From assembly GCF_004000215.1 (NCBI RefSeq), contig NZ_RBVY01000006.1:71910-135909 (forward strand): 64,000 nucleotides of DNA, in the 5' to 3' direction. Below the pieces are notes generated by a model that was not told where the DNA came from, did no database searches, and was given only the letters and a program-made list of their open reading frames with translations. Within the stretch, counting starts at the first letter, position 1; every line of letters begins with the position of its first letter. This document shows, piece after piece, positions 24,781-32,941 of the stretch. The position numbers and the translations under genes were made by a program. This stretch comes from Nitratireductor alexandrii (GTDB taxonomy: Bacteria > Pseudomonadota > Alphaproteobacteria > Rhizobiales > Rhizobiaceae).

Positions 24781-25193
24781 TTCAGCCGGTCCTCGCCAAG
24801 ATAACCTTGATCCCAAGGCTCGTCGCTAAATGGCTGAGTGACGTCGAACCCCTCTTGGACCTTGATCATGCCCTTCATGAAGCCAAAACACCGATGCCGC
24901 GGACGCGGGGACGTCGGCGATCCATTGGAAGAACCGCTTCTGCTTCGCGCTTTGCGAACACGGCGGAACACGAGCTTCTCGCCCACGACATCTACAGATT
25001 CCGTCTCGGAACGCGCAGAAAGCCATTCCTTGGTCATGACGTTGTTTCTGAAATTGTTGCTCCACCATGCCCGGCGAGACTTAGATGGCGGTAATTTGCC
25101 GTTCAGCACGCGCTCGATATCCGCGAACCTCATCGGGATATAGTCGCGACCCTGACTCTTTAGGAATGTCTGCAAAGGCTCGTACTTGCTCAT
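24777..25193 (-). CDS. Putative antitoxin: DUF7662-like domain plus VapB/Phd-type tail
   Basis: 138 residues in two parts. Residues 1-80 (YEPLQTFLKSQ, MRFADIERVLNGKLPPSKSR, RAWWSNN, VDVVGEKLVFRRV) match the pattern of the DUF7662 domain, found in various defence and mobile-element proteins. Residues 81-102 are a Ser/Arg/Pro linker. The last 36 residues (CFGFMKGMIKV, EGFD, PFSDEPWD) resemble the C-terminal toxin-binding tails of VapB/Phd-type antitoxins (G-x-MKG-x-I then acidic residues). It overlaps the PIN toxin gene by four bases and starts at ATG 25193 after GGGAGAAACGC. Antitoxin function is inferred from order, overlap and tail. Confidence 0.75.
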   Translation of the reverse strand: MSKYEPLQTFLKSQGRDYIPMRFADIERVLNGKLPPSKSRRAWWSNNFRNNVMTKEWLSARSETESVDVVGEKLVFRRVRKARSRSGSSNGSPTSPRPRHRCFGFMKGMIKVQEGFDVTQPFSDEPWDQGYLGEDRLK

Positions 25194-25230
25194 TGCGTTT
25201 CTCCCAGGTCGACGATCACAACAATTCAAC

Positions 25231-25261
25231 CACACATATATTTAGTGTGTTTGTAAGTGTG
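25231..25261. promoter_or_regulatory. Candidate autoregulatory site of the toxin-antitoxin operon
   Basis: CACAC (25231-25235) and GTGTG (25245-25249) form an inverted pair in an AT-rich stretch, with a further GTGTG at 25257-25261 as a direct repeat. The site is 38-68 bases upstream of the antitoxin ATG, where autorepression by an antitoxin would act. Confidence 0.4.
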
Positions 25262-25268
25262 TCGACCT

Positions 25269-26639
25269 TCAATATCTCTCGAACCCCCGGTGCAGTTCCC
25301 AGTCCGTCACCCGGCGGTCATACTCGAGCTGCTCCCACCGGGCTGTGTGGACGTAGTGCTCGATCACCTCCTCGCCGAGAGCCCGCTTGAGCATTTTCGA
25401 CTTCGCCATCGTCTCGGTCGCCTCGCGCAGAGTTTTCGGGATCTCCTTGAGCCGCGCGCCATGATAGGCGTCGCCCTCGAAGGGGTCGGCGAGCTCGAGA
25501 TTTTCCTCCACGCCCGCCAGACCGGCGGCGATCAGCGCGGCGAAAGCGAGATGGGGATTGAGATCGGCGCCGCCGATCCGGCACTCGATGCGAATGCCCT
25601 TGGTTCCCTCCCCGCACAAGCGAAAGCCGGCCGTGCGATTGTCGCGGCTCCACACGATCTTGGTCGGCGCGAAGGTGCCGACCTGGAAGCGCTTGTAGGA
25701 ATTGATGTAGGGCGCCAGGAACCAGGTAATTTCGCGGGCATATTTGAGCTGCCCGGCGACCCAGGCGCACATCAGCGGCGTCATCGTATGGCGGGCGGAC
25801 TTGTCGAAAAACAACGGCGTCTCGCCATCCGCGCTCCACAGCGAATTGTGGATGTGGCTCGAATTGCCGGCGAGCGCATAGTCGTATTTGGCCATGAAGG
25901 TGACCGACTTGCCCATCGCCGTGGCGATATCCCTACAGCCGGTCTTCAAGATCGCGTGCCGGTCGGCCATCTCCAGGACCTCGGCATAACGGACATTGAT
26001 CTCCTCCTGCCCCGGTCCCCATTCGCCCTTCGAGTTCTCCACCGCAATGCCCGCCCCCTGGAGCCCGTTGCGGATCGCCCGCATCACCGCCTCTTCCTTG
26101 GTGGTGAGATGGATGACGTAGTCCTCGATATAGGGCGAGGTCGTGTCGAGATCGCGCCAATTCTTTTCGCGCGCGCTGCGATAGGTCTCCTCGAACAGGT
26201 AGAATTCCAGCTCGGAGGCGAAATAGGCCAGCCATCCGCGCTCCCGCAGCCGCGCCGCCTGGCGCTTGAGAATGCCGCGCGGCGAGTGCGGCAGGTCGCC
26301 ATGCGTGGCGTGATCCTGGATGTCGCAGATCACCAGCGCCGTCTTTTCCAGCCACGGCAGGGGCCGGATGGTGGCGAGGTCGGGCTTGAGAACGAAATCG
26401 CCGTAGCCCTTGGTCCAGCTCGCCGCCTTGTAACCCGGCACCGGCTCCATATCGATGTCATTGGCCAGCAGATAGTTGCAGCCATGAGTCTCGCCGTGGG
26501 CGCTCTCGACAAAATAGCTGCCGATGAAGCGTTTGCCGATCAGCCGGCCCTGCATGTCGACGGCAGCAGCCAGCACCGTGTCGATCTCGCCGGCCGCGAC
26601 CGCCCGTTTCAGTTCCTCGAAAGTCATCATTGCCGACAT
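25269..26639 (-). CDS. Glutamine synthetase family ligase (gamma-glutamylamide synthetase-like)
   Basis: 456-residue GS-fold enzyme. Seen are ASELEFYLFEETY (metal-binding Glu), NSKGEWGPGQEEINVRY, MAKYDYALAGNSSHIHNSLW (glutamate/metal His) and NRTAGFRLCGEGTKGIRIECRIGGADLNPHLAFAALIAAGL. It lacks the adenylylation loop region of housekeeping GlnA, and resembles PuuA-type enzymes that ligate glutamate to amines. GGGGAG precedes ATG 26639. It lies downstream of a TRAP transporter and an N-formylglutamate amidohydrolase-like gene on the same strand, so an amine or amino compound imported by the TRAP system is the likely substrate. Confidence 0.88.
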   Translation of the reverse strand: MSAMMTFEELKRAVAAGEIDTVLAAAVDMQGRLIGKRFIGSYFVESAHGETHGCNYLLANDIDMEPVPGYKAASWTKGYGDFVLKPDLATIRPLPWLEKTALVICDIQDHATHGDLPHSPRGILKRQAARLRERGWLAYFASELEFYLFEETYRSAREKNWRDLDTTSPYIEDYVIHLTTKEEAVMRAIRNGLQGAGIAVENSKGEWGPGQEEINVRYAEVLEMADRHAILKTGCRDIATAMGKSVTFMAKYDYALAGNSSHIHNSLWSADGETPLFFDKSARHTMTPLMCAWVAGQLKYAREITWFLAPYINSYKRFQVGTFAPTKIVWSRDNRTAGFRLCGEGTKGIRIECRIGGADLNPHLAFAALIAAGLAGVEENLELADPFEGDAYHGARLKEIPKTLREATETMAKSKMLKRALGEEVIEHYVHTARWEQLEYDRRVTDWELHRGFERY

Positions 26640-26713
26640 GAAGCTCCCCGCCGGTCGCCCGGCCCGTTTCGTTCTGCCGGGCCCTAGCCTTCTCGGCGGG
26701 CCCTTGCGGGTGC

Positions 26714-26745
26714 GCCGGCCGGGCCGAAAATTCGGTCCGGCCGGC
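26714..26745 (-). terminator. Strong hairpin between dctP and the GS-like gene
   Basis: A stem of 15 pairs (one G-T) with GAAAATTC at the tip, starting 12 bases after the dctP stop. No T run follows on either strand, so it may be a partial terminator or an mRNA-stabilising hairpin that sets a higher level of the binding protein relative to the ligase. A second smaller stem, GCCCGGC/GCCGGGC, lies at 26657-26682. Confidence 0.5.
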
Positions 26746-26756
26746 CGCAGCGGCGC

Positions 26757-27809
26757 CTAGCCGTAGCGGTAGGGCGGGCCCGCCTTGCGCATGGTGTCGC
26801 GGTATTCCTTCAAGATATTGACCACGCGCGCGCTGCGATCGCTTTCGGCGGCGATCTCCTCCCACAATTTTTCGGCCGCGTCCTCGACCTGCTGCCATTC
26901 GGATTCGGGAATCGTGGTCAGCTCCAGCTTGGTGCCGCCGGTCCTCAGCTTGGCCTCGCCGCCCCAATACCAGTGCTGGCGATAATAGTGCGAGGAATCC
27001 ATGCACAGCCTGAACAGCGTCTGCAGCCGTTCGGGGATCGCGTTCCAGCGTTCAGAATTCGCGAAGAACGAGCCAATCCAGGCACCGGTGATGTTGTTGG
27101 TCAGGAAGTAGTTGGTGACGTCGGCCCAGCCGACCGTGTAGTCCTCGGTGATGCCCGACCAGGCCATGCCGTCGAGCTCGCCGGTCTGCACCGCAACCTC
27201 GGCGTCCTCGTAGGGGATGTTGACAGGTACCACCCCGAACTGGCTGAGAAACCGCCCGGCGGTCGGGAAGGTGTAGACACGCAACCCCTTCAGATCCTCC
27301 AGGCTGCGGATCGGCTTGGTGGTGTTGAAGTGGCACGGGTCCCAGGAACCAGCGCTGAGCCAGGTGACGTTCTCGACCTCGGAATAGGCTTCTTCCCAGA
27401 TCTCCTTGAGCCCGTACTGGTTGAACAGCACCGGCACGTCGAGCGAATAGCGCGTCGCCGAAGGGAAATAGCCACCGAACACCGACACGTCGACCGGCGC
27501 CGCCATGGAATCCTCGTCGCTCTGCACCGCGTCGATCGTGCCCGCCTGCATGGCCCGGAACAGTTCGCCGGTCGGCACGATCTGGTCGGCGGTATAGAGC
27601 TCGATCACCATTTCGCCGTCGGCGACGGTGTTAAAGGCGTCGATCGCCGGCTTGATGACATGTTCGGCGAGCGCGACGCCGGCATAGGTCTGCATGCGCC
27701 AGCGGATCGGGCTTTGGGCACGCACATACGGCGTGGCCAGCGTCGTCGCACCGGCGGCGGTGACACCGGCAAGCCCGGCCTTCTTGATGAATTGGCGTCT
27801 GTTGTGCAT
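26757..27809 (-). CDS. dctP: TRAP transporter substrate-binding protein (DctP family)
   Basis: 350-residue periplasmic binding protein. The N-terminus MHNRRQFIKKAGLAGVTAAG is a twin-arginine signal, cleaved near VRAQS. The mature protein shows DctP features: VADGEMVIELYTADQIVPTGELFRAMQ, LEDLKGLRVYTFPTAGRFLSQFGVVPVNIPYEDAEVAVQTGELDGM. This matches the subgroup that binds keto acids, mannitol or chloroaromatics, but no ligand can be named. ATG 27809 is preceded by CAGGAGGAAG, an excellent ribosome site. It is the third transporter gene in the operon, 119 bases after dctM. Confidence 0.93.
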   Translation of the reverse strand: MHNRRQFIKKAGLAGVTAAGATTLATPYVRAQSPIRWRMQTYAGVALAEHVIKPAIDAFNTVADGEMVIELYTADQIVPTGELFRAMQAGTIDAVQSDEDSMAAPVDVSVFGGYFPSATRYSLDVPVLFNQYGLKEIWEEAYSEVENVTWLSAGSWDPCHFNTTKPIRSLEDLKGLRVYTFPTAGRFLSQFGVVPVNIPYEDAEVAVQTGELDGMAWSGITEDYTVGWADVTNYFLTNNITGAWIGSFFANSERWNAIPERLQTLFRLCMDSSHYYRQHWYWGGEAKLRTGGTKLELTTIPESEWQQVEDAAEKLWEEIAAESDRSARVVNILKEYRDTMRKAGPPYRYG

Positions 27810-27928
27810 CGTCTCTTCCTCCTGTTCGTTCACCCTCTTCAGGCCGCCCGCGTTGGGCGCCCCGTTGGCTCGCGGTTTTCGGACCTCACCTCCTTTCGCA
27901 TCGGCTTCACGCTCGAAGACCTCCGTCT

Positions 27929-29251
27929 TTAGCGAAGATAGACATGCTGCGGCAGCCACAGCGCGATCTGCGGAAACGCCATCACCACGACGAGGCCGAA
28001 GACCATCACCGCGACGAACGGAATAATGGACCGATAGATGTCGCCCAGACTGATTTCCGGCGGCGCCATGGCGCGCATCAAAAACAGATTGTAGCCGAAG
28101 GGCGGGGTCATGTAGGCGATCTGGCAGGTGATCGTGTAGAGGACGCCGTACCAGATCAGATCGAAGCCGAGCAGCTTGACCAGGGGCACGTAAAGCGGCG
28201 CGACGATCACCAGCATCGCCGTATCGTCGAGAAACATACCCATGATCAGGTAGGAAAGCTGCATCAATATCAGCACTTCCCAGGGCGTCAGGCCGAGCCT
28301 GTCGACGAAGAAATGCTCGATTGCCTTGACCGCACCGAGTCCGTCGAAGACCGCGCCGAAGCACAAGGCGGCGACGATGATCCACATGAACATGCACGAA
28401 ACCGCCAGTGACTTGCGCACCGTGTCGTGCAAGACCGTGCGCGTCAGCCGGCCCTTGACCAGCGCGGCCAGCGTCGCCGCCACCGCGCCGACGGCGGAGC
28501 TTTCAACCAGGCTGGTATAGCCCATCAGGAAAAGCCCGGTCATCATGAAGAAGATGAAGAACGGCAGGATGCCGGCCTGCAAGAGCCGCAGCTTCTCGCG
28601 CAGCGAGACATTGCGCTCGTCGGCCGGCAGAACCGGACCGAGATTGGGCTGCAGCCAGCAGCGCACGGCGATATAGACGATGAACAGACTCGCCATCAAA
28701 AGGCCGGGAAAGACACCGGCCAGCCAGAGCTGGCCGACCGGCTGGCGCGCGATCATGCCGTAAAGCACCAGCACCACGCTCGGCGGCACCAGGATGCCGA
28801 GCGAGGACCCGGCCTGGATGACGCCGGTCACCATCACCTTGTCGTAGCCGCGCCTGAGCAGTTCGGGCAGCGCGATTGTCGCCCCGATCGCCATGCCGGC
28901 GACCGACAGGCCGTTCATGGCCGAGATCACCACCATCAAGCCGATCGTGCCGATCGCCAGCCCGCCGCGCACCGGCCCGAACCAGACATGGAACATCTTG
29001 TAGAGATCGTCGGCGATGCCGGATTCCGACAGCATGTAGCCCATGTAGATAAAAAGCGGCAATGTCAGCAGCGGATACCATTTCATCAGCTTCATCGCCG
29101 CCGAGAAGCCGAGTTCGGAGCCTCCTGTCCCCCACAGAAGAAGCGCGAAGATCACCGCGACGAAACCGATCGCCCCGAAGACGCGCTGCCCGGTCAGAAG
29201 CAGCACCATCATGGAGGAGAACATGGTGACGGCGATCAGTTCGTAGCCCAT
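27929..29251 (-). CDS. dctM: TRAP transporter large permease (DctM)
   Basis: 440-residue membrane protein with about 12-13 helices, the sodium-driven channel subunit of a TRAP importer. Family features include the N-terminal LLLTGQRVFGAIGFVAVIF, LSVAGMAIGATIALPELLRRGYD, SSLGILVPPSVVLVLYG and MGMFLDDTAMLVIVAPL. ATG 29251 overlaps the dctQ stop by one base (TGATG). The frame stays open to 29614 over dctQ but that part is a shadow. It works with DctQ and the DctP binding protein downstream. Confidence 0.94.
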   Translation of the reverse strand: MGYELIAVTMFSSMMVLLLTGQRVFGAIGFVAVIFALLLWGTGGSELGFSAAMKLMKWYPLLTLPLFIYMGYMLSESGIADDLYKMFHVWFGPVRGGLAIGTIGLMVVISAMNGLSVAGMAIGATIALPELLRRGYDKVMVTGVIQAGSSLGILVPPSVVLVLYGMIARQPVGQLWLAGVFPGLLMASLFIVYIAVRCWLQPNLGPVLPADERNVSLREKLRLLQAGILPFFIFFMMTGLFLMGYTSLVESSAVGAVAATLAALVKGRLTRTVLHDTVRKSLAVSCMFMWIIVAALCFGAVFDGLGAVKAIEHFFVDRLGLTPWEVLILMQLSYLIMGMFLDDTAMLVIVAPLYVPLVKLLGFDLIWYGVLYTITCQIAYMTPPFGYNLFLMRAMAPPEISLGDIYRSIIPFVAVMVFGLVVVMAFPQIALWLPQHVYLR

Positions 29252-29757
29252 CAGAACTCCTCGCCGCGAAGCCGCGCGACATCGCGGAAGAACTGGGCCA
29301 GCGCCTGCAGGATCATGAAAACGATGCCGACACACATCACGATCTTGATCGGCGCCATATAGGGGGCCCAGGCCGAATAGCTCTTCTCGCCATAGTGCAG
29401 CGCGTAGCTGGTGCTGGAAAACCCGCCATAAAGCAGCATGGCGAGATAAAAGATCAAAAACAGGATGGTGACGGCGTCGATCGCGGCGCGCCGCCGCAGG
29501 CTCCAGCGGCCATAGATCAGGTCCATGCGCACATGGGCGTCGTTCTGCAACGACCAGCCGCCGCCGAGCATATAATAGCCGACCATCAGGAACTGGGCCA
29601 TTTCCAGCGTCCACAGCGGCGGGATCGCCACCGCCTTCATGATGGAGGAATACAAAAGCACGCCCATGATCGCGAAGATCAGATACATCGCAAACAGGCC
29701 GACGACCCGGTTGACCGCGTCGACGACGCGCACGAACCGCTTCACCGGCTCAGGCAT
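29251..29757 (-). CDS. dctQ: TRAP transporter small permease (DctQ)
   Basis: 168-residue protein with four membrane helices (about 13-35, 52-70, 92-112, 135-158) as typical of DctQ. The GGGWSLQNDAHVRMDLIYGRWSLRRRAAID segment between helices two and three is the family signature. It forms the membrane complex with DctM and lies 27 bases after the amidohydrolase gene, on which it probably depends for transcription. Confidence 0.93.
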   Translation of the reverse strand: MPEPVKRFVRVVDAVNRVVGLFAMYLIFAIMGVLLYSSIMKAVAIPPLWTLEMAQFLMVGYYMLGGGWSLQNDAHVRMDLIYGRWSLRRRAAIDAVTILFLIFYLAMLLYGGFSSTSYALHYGEKSYSAWAPYMAPIKIVMCVGIVFMILQALAQFFRDVARLRGEEF

Positions 29758-29784
29758 TGCGGGCCTCCGCCTTGGCCGGTCCGA

Positions 29785-30573
29785 TCATTGCCGGTACGCC
29801 CCCTTGCGCGCTGCGTAGCCCATGCCGGCCAGTATGTCGTAAAACCGCCCGGCCCACAGGCGCTGCCCCTCCTCGGTCGCGATCTCATCATTGCGGATTT
29901 CAATCATCGCACAAGGCAGGTTTCGCGTACCAGCATGCCGTGCAAGCGAATAATAGACGCCGTCCGACGGTGCATAAGGCCGATTGTCGCCGACCGCGAC
30001 GTTCGGCAGCCGCCCCAGACCGGCCAGCATCGGTTGCGCCATGCGCCGGTCGGCATCGTGCACGATGCCGACATGCCAGGGTCTGGCAACGCCACGATAG
30101 ACCGGCGTGAACGAGTGGACAGACACCACGGCAATCGTCCGGCCGGCCGCAAGCCGCTCCTCGATCAGCCCGGCGACGGCGGCATGAAACGGCGCGTGCG
30201 CCATCGCGATGCGCCGCGCGCGACCCCTGGCATCCAGGCCGCGATTGCCGGGCACCGGCGTCGTTTCGCTGATCTCGGGCACGAGGTCGGCCGCGTCGGG
30301 CAGGCGATTGCAGTCGGCTACCAGCCGCGACACGGTCGATTCGATCAGCGCGGCATCCAGCCGCGCCGCCATGGCGCGCGCGACCGCGGCCGCGCCCGGA
30401 TCCCAGGCGATGTGGCTTTGCAAGATGTCGGCGGACAGGCCGAGACCGGCCAGTTCGGCTGGAACGCGGTTGGAGGCGTGCTCGCACAAAAGCACGAGCG
30501 GACCCGGTGCCGAACGCCCGCTAAGGCGGACCGGATCGAACGTCTCCGCAAGCTGCGACGGCGCCGCTCCCAT
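29785..30573 (-). CDS. N-formylglutamate amidohydrolase family protein
   Basis: 262-residue zinc hydrolase of the FGase family. Motifs seen are LLCEHASNRVP, IAWDPGAAAVARAMAARLDA, TIAVVSVHSFTPVYRGVARPWHVGIVHD and IEIRNDEIATEEGQRLWAGRF. Named for formylglutamate hydrolysis in histidine breakdown, the family also acts on other N-acylated amino acids. Here it leads an operon with a TRAP importer and a GS-like ligase rather than hut genes, so a different amide is likely. ATG 30573 lies in a divergent promoter region shared with the RpiR gene. Confidence 0.87.
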   Translation of the reverse strand: MGAAPSQLAETFDPVRLSGRSAPGPLVLLCEHASNRVPAELAGLGLSADILQSHIAWDPGAAAVARAMAARLDAALIESTVSRLVADCNRLPDAADLVPEISETTPVPGNRGLDARGRARRIAMAHAPFHAAVAGLIEERLAAGRTIAVVSVHSFTPVYRGVARPWHVGIVHDADRRMAQPMLAGLGRLPNVAVGDNRPYAPSDGVYYSLARHAGTRNLPCAMIEIRNDEIATEEGQRLWAGRFYDILAGMGYAARKGAYRQ

Positions 30574-30599
30574 TGTTTGCGCAGATCCCCTTTTTTCGT

Positions 30600-30614
30600 A
30601 ACGTATCGTACGTT
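30600..30614. promoter_or_regulatory. Candidate RpiR operator in the divergent promoter region
   Basis: AACGTATCGTACGTT is a perfect inverted repeat (AACGTA-TCG-TACGTT) 27-41 bases upstream of the amidohydrolase ATG. It is centrally placed between the two divergent genes and may be bound by the neighbouring RpiR protein. Confidence 0.5.
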
Positions 30615-30719
30615 TTTATGATGTTGCGCGTTGGTGAATGATTTCATACATATTTCGCGGACGTGTCAAATGGCTTTTCCGTCGGCGGCAAGGCGGCGCG
30701 CCGCAAACAGGAGGGCGTC

Positions 30720-31550
30720 TTGGCCACAAGCATTGCAGAGCTGATCGCGGATCGGATGGATGCCATGCCGACCGGCGAAAAGCGCGCCGCGCAGACGCTG
30801 ATCGCCAATTATCCGCTGATCGGGCTGAAGACCGTCGCCGACTTCTCGCACCAAGCCGGCGTCAGTTCACCGACCATTCTGCGCTTCATTGCCAGGCTCG
30901 GGTTCCACAATTACGCCGAGTTCCAGTCCGCCCTGCAGGACGAGCTCGCCGCACAGCTCCAGTCCCCGCTCACGCGCACGACACAGCCCTCGCCCGCGCG
31001 CGGCAGGACGGCGCAGACAGTGGACGCGACGCTGGAAAACATCCGCGGAACGTTCCAACACGTCTCCGACCGCCAGATCCGCGACATCGTCGCACTGTTG
31101 TCGAACCGGCGCTGCGGCATCCATTTGGTCGGCGGTCGCTTCACCGACCCGATCGCCCGCTATATGGCAGCCCACCTGACCATCGTCCGCTCAAACGTGT
31201 CCCATCTCGCCGGTCAGGAAAGCAATTGGCGCGACCGGCTGATCGACATGGGCAAGCGCGACGTGCTGGTCGTCTTCGACATCCGCCGCTATCAGGACAG
31301 CCTGCTGCGCTTCGCCGAAATGGCGGCCAAGCGCGGCATTCACATCGTCCTGGTCACGGATCAATGGCTGTCACCCATCGCCCGCTTCTCGCGCCACGTC
31401 ATTGCCGGGCGCACGGCGGTGCCGTCAGCCTGGGACTCTTCGGCCGCCTTGTTCGTGATCGCCGAAATCCTGATCGGCGAACTCACCCGCGCCTTGGAGA
31501 CCGAGAGCCGAGGGCGCATCCGCGAGATGGAAGCGCTGCGCGGCGGCTGA
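30720..31550 (+). CDS. RpiR/MurR family transcriptional regulator
   Basis: 276-residue regulator with an N-terminal HTH_6 domain (about 1-75: SIAELIADRMDAMPTGEKRAAQTLIANYP, FSHQAGVSSPTILRFIARLGFHNYAEFQ) and a C-terminal SIS domain (about 115-245: CGIHLVGGRFTDPIARYMAAHL, KRDVLVVFDIRRYQDSLLRFAEMAAKRGIHIVLVTDQ). The frame is open from GTG 30663, but TTG 30720 has a perfect AGGAGG seven bases upstream and begins where the family begins, so I prefer it. The divergent amidohydrolase-TRAP operon is its probable target. The effector is likely a phosphorylated or amino compound. Confidence 0.88.
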   Translation: MATSIAELIADRMDAMPTGEKRAAQTLIANYPLIGLKTVADFSHQAGVSSPTILRFIARLGFHNYAEFQSALQDELAAQLQSPLTRTTQPSPARGRTAQTVDATLENIRGTFQHVSDRQIRDIVALLSNRRCGIHLVGGRFTDPIARYMAAHLTIVRSNVSHLAGQESNWRDRLIDMGKRDVLVVFDIRRYQDSLLRFAEMAAKRGIHIVLVTDQWLSPIARFSRHVIAGRTAVPSAWDSSAALFVIAEILIGELTRALETESRGRIREMEALRGG

Positions 31551-31597
31551 GATCGGCGCCGCAAAGGCGATAAACATGGACAAGATTTAACATTTTT

Positions 31598-31615
31598 CGG
31601 CGTGCAGGCACGCCG
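31598..31615. other. Short hairpin after the RpiR gene
   Basis: CGGCGTG-CAGG-CACGCCG, a perfect seven-pair stem 48 bases after the stop. There is no T run downstream on the + strand, so termination is uncertain. The 194-base gap before the efflux genes otherwise shows only a weak TTGACC at 31640. Confidence 0.35.
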
Positions 31616-31744
31616 GAGAATTGTCATAAAGACAGCCTATTGACCGTTTGCGAGGCCGGTCTCGCTTGCGCGCGCTTTTTTGGCGGCGACATGAGAGCGA
31701 GGGCAAGCCACAATGGCACATGTCCGGCGGTCCCGGAGTGATGG

Positions 31745-32926
31745 ATGTCGATCTGGAAGCAAATCGCGCTAACCCTGCTGGTGCTGCTTGTCGCGGCGGC
31801 GATCTGGGCGCGTTTTTTCCCCGGCGCCGACCAGCAGCTCGCACGCTGGGGTCTCGACTGGGGCCCCGGCGCGGCGACCGACGGCGGGAGCGGGCGCGAC
31901 AGCGGTCCGGCCAGCGGCCGCGGCGGCCGCCCGCCGCAAGGCGGCGTCGTGACCGTGGCCGTGCTCGAAAGCACCATCAACGACCGTCTCGTCGCCATCG
32001 GCACCGGGCGGGCAGCGCGGTCGGTTACCGTGACGCCCTTCGCCAGCGGCCGCATGACCGAATTGCTGGTCGAATCGGGATCGATCGTCGACGCCGGCGA
32101 CGTGATCGCCCGGCTCGACGCCGAAGCCGAGCAGATCGCGTTTGACCGGGCCCGCATCGCGTTGCGCGATGCCGAAGCCCGCCTCGAGCGCGTGCGCGCG
32201 CTTCGTGCCTCCAACACCGCCAGCGCGGTCCAGGTGACCGATGCCGAGCTCGCCGTCGACAATGCGCGTCTGGCGCTGCGCGACGCCGAACTGGAACTGT
32301 CGCGGCGCTCCATCGCCGCGCCGATCGGCGGCACTGTCGGCATCCTGCCGATCGCCGCCGGCAATTATGTCACCGCGCAAAGCGAGATCGCCTCGATCGA
32401 CGACCGCTCGGAAATCCTGGTCGATTTCTGGATTCCCGAACGCTATGCCGGCACCGTCACGGTCGGCTCGCCGCTGACGGCCGCCGCCATTGCGCGTCCG
32501 GGCGAAACCATTCAAGGCAGCGTCAGCGCGGTCGACAACCGCATCGACGCCGAAAGCCGCACGCTGCATGTCCAGGCCCGCCTCGACAACAGCGCCGACA
32601 GGCTGCGCGCCGGCATGTCGTTCCACGTTTCCATGCGTTTTCCCGGCGACACCTATCCCGCCGTCGACCCGCTGGCCGTGCAATGGGGCGCCGACGGCGC
32701 ATTCGTGTGGGCGGTGCGCAACGGCCGCGCAGAGCGCGTAGCGGTACGGATCGTCCAACGCAATGCCGACAGCATCCTGGTCGACGCGCCGCTGGCGCTG
32801 TCCGACGCCGTCGTCACGCAAGGTATCCATGCCGTACGCGAGGGCGCGGAAGTGCGTCTGGCAAGCCGCGACGGTGAAGCCGCGGCGCCTCAGACCGGGA
32901 CTTCGCGCCCCGCCAGCGGGTCGTAG
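31745..32926 (+). CDS. RND efflux system periplasmic adaptor (MFP) subunit
   Basis: 393-residue membrane fusion protein. An N-terminal membrane anchor (about 5-22) is followed by a Gly/Ser-rich linker, a lipoyl domain (SVTVTPFASGRMTELLVESGSIVDAGDVIARLDAEAEQIAFDRA), a coiled-coil hairpin (about 125-185) and beta-barrel domains (DRSEILVDFWIPERYAGTV, ESRTLHVQARLDNSADRLRAGMSFHVSM). It links the inner-membrane pump to an outer-membrane channel. GGAG precedes the ATG by seven bases. The pump gene follows 15 bases later. No outer-membrane TolC-type gene is adjacent. Substrate unknown. Confidence 0.93.
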   Translation: MSIWKQIALTLLVLLVAAAIWARFFPGADQQLARWGLDWGPGAATDGGSGRDSGPASGRGGRPPQGGVVTVAVLESTINDRLVAIGTGRAARSVTVTPFASGRMTELLVESGSIVDAGDVIARLDAEAEQIAFDRARIALRDAEARLERVRALRASNTASAVQVTDAELAVDNARLALRDAELELSRRSIAAPIGGTVGILPIAAGNYVTAQSEIASIDDRSEILVDFWIPERYAGTVTVGSPLTAAAIARPGETIQGSVSAVDNRIDAESRTLHVQARLDNSADRLRAGMSFHVSMRFPGDTYPAVDPLAVQWGADGAFVWAVRNGRAERVAVRIVQRNADSILVDAPLALSDAVVTQGIHAVREGAEVRLASRDGEAAAPQTGTSRPASGS

Positions 32927-32941
32927 GGCGGGTCACGGGCA

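Noticed and set aside
24361-25268. Small prophage or insertion element remnant
   Set aside because: No transposase, integrase, terminal repeats or target duplication are visible; only the toxin-antitoxin pair differs in composition.
29785-30573. Member of a histidine utilisation (hut) operon
   Set aside because: No hutH, hutU, hutI or hutF gene is adjacent; the neighbours are a TRAP importer and a GS-like ligase.
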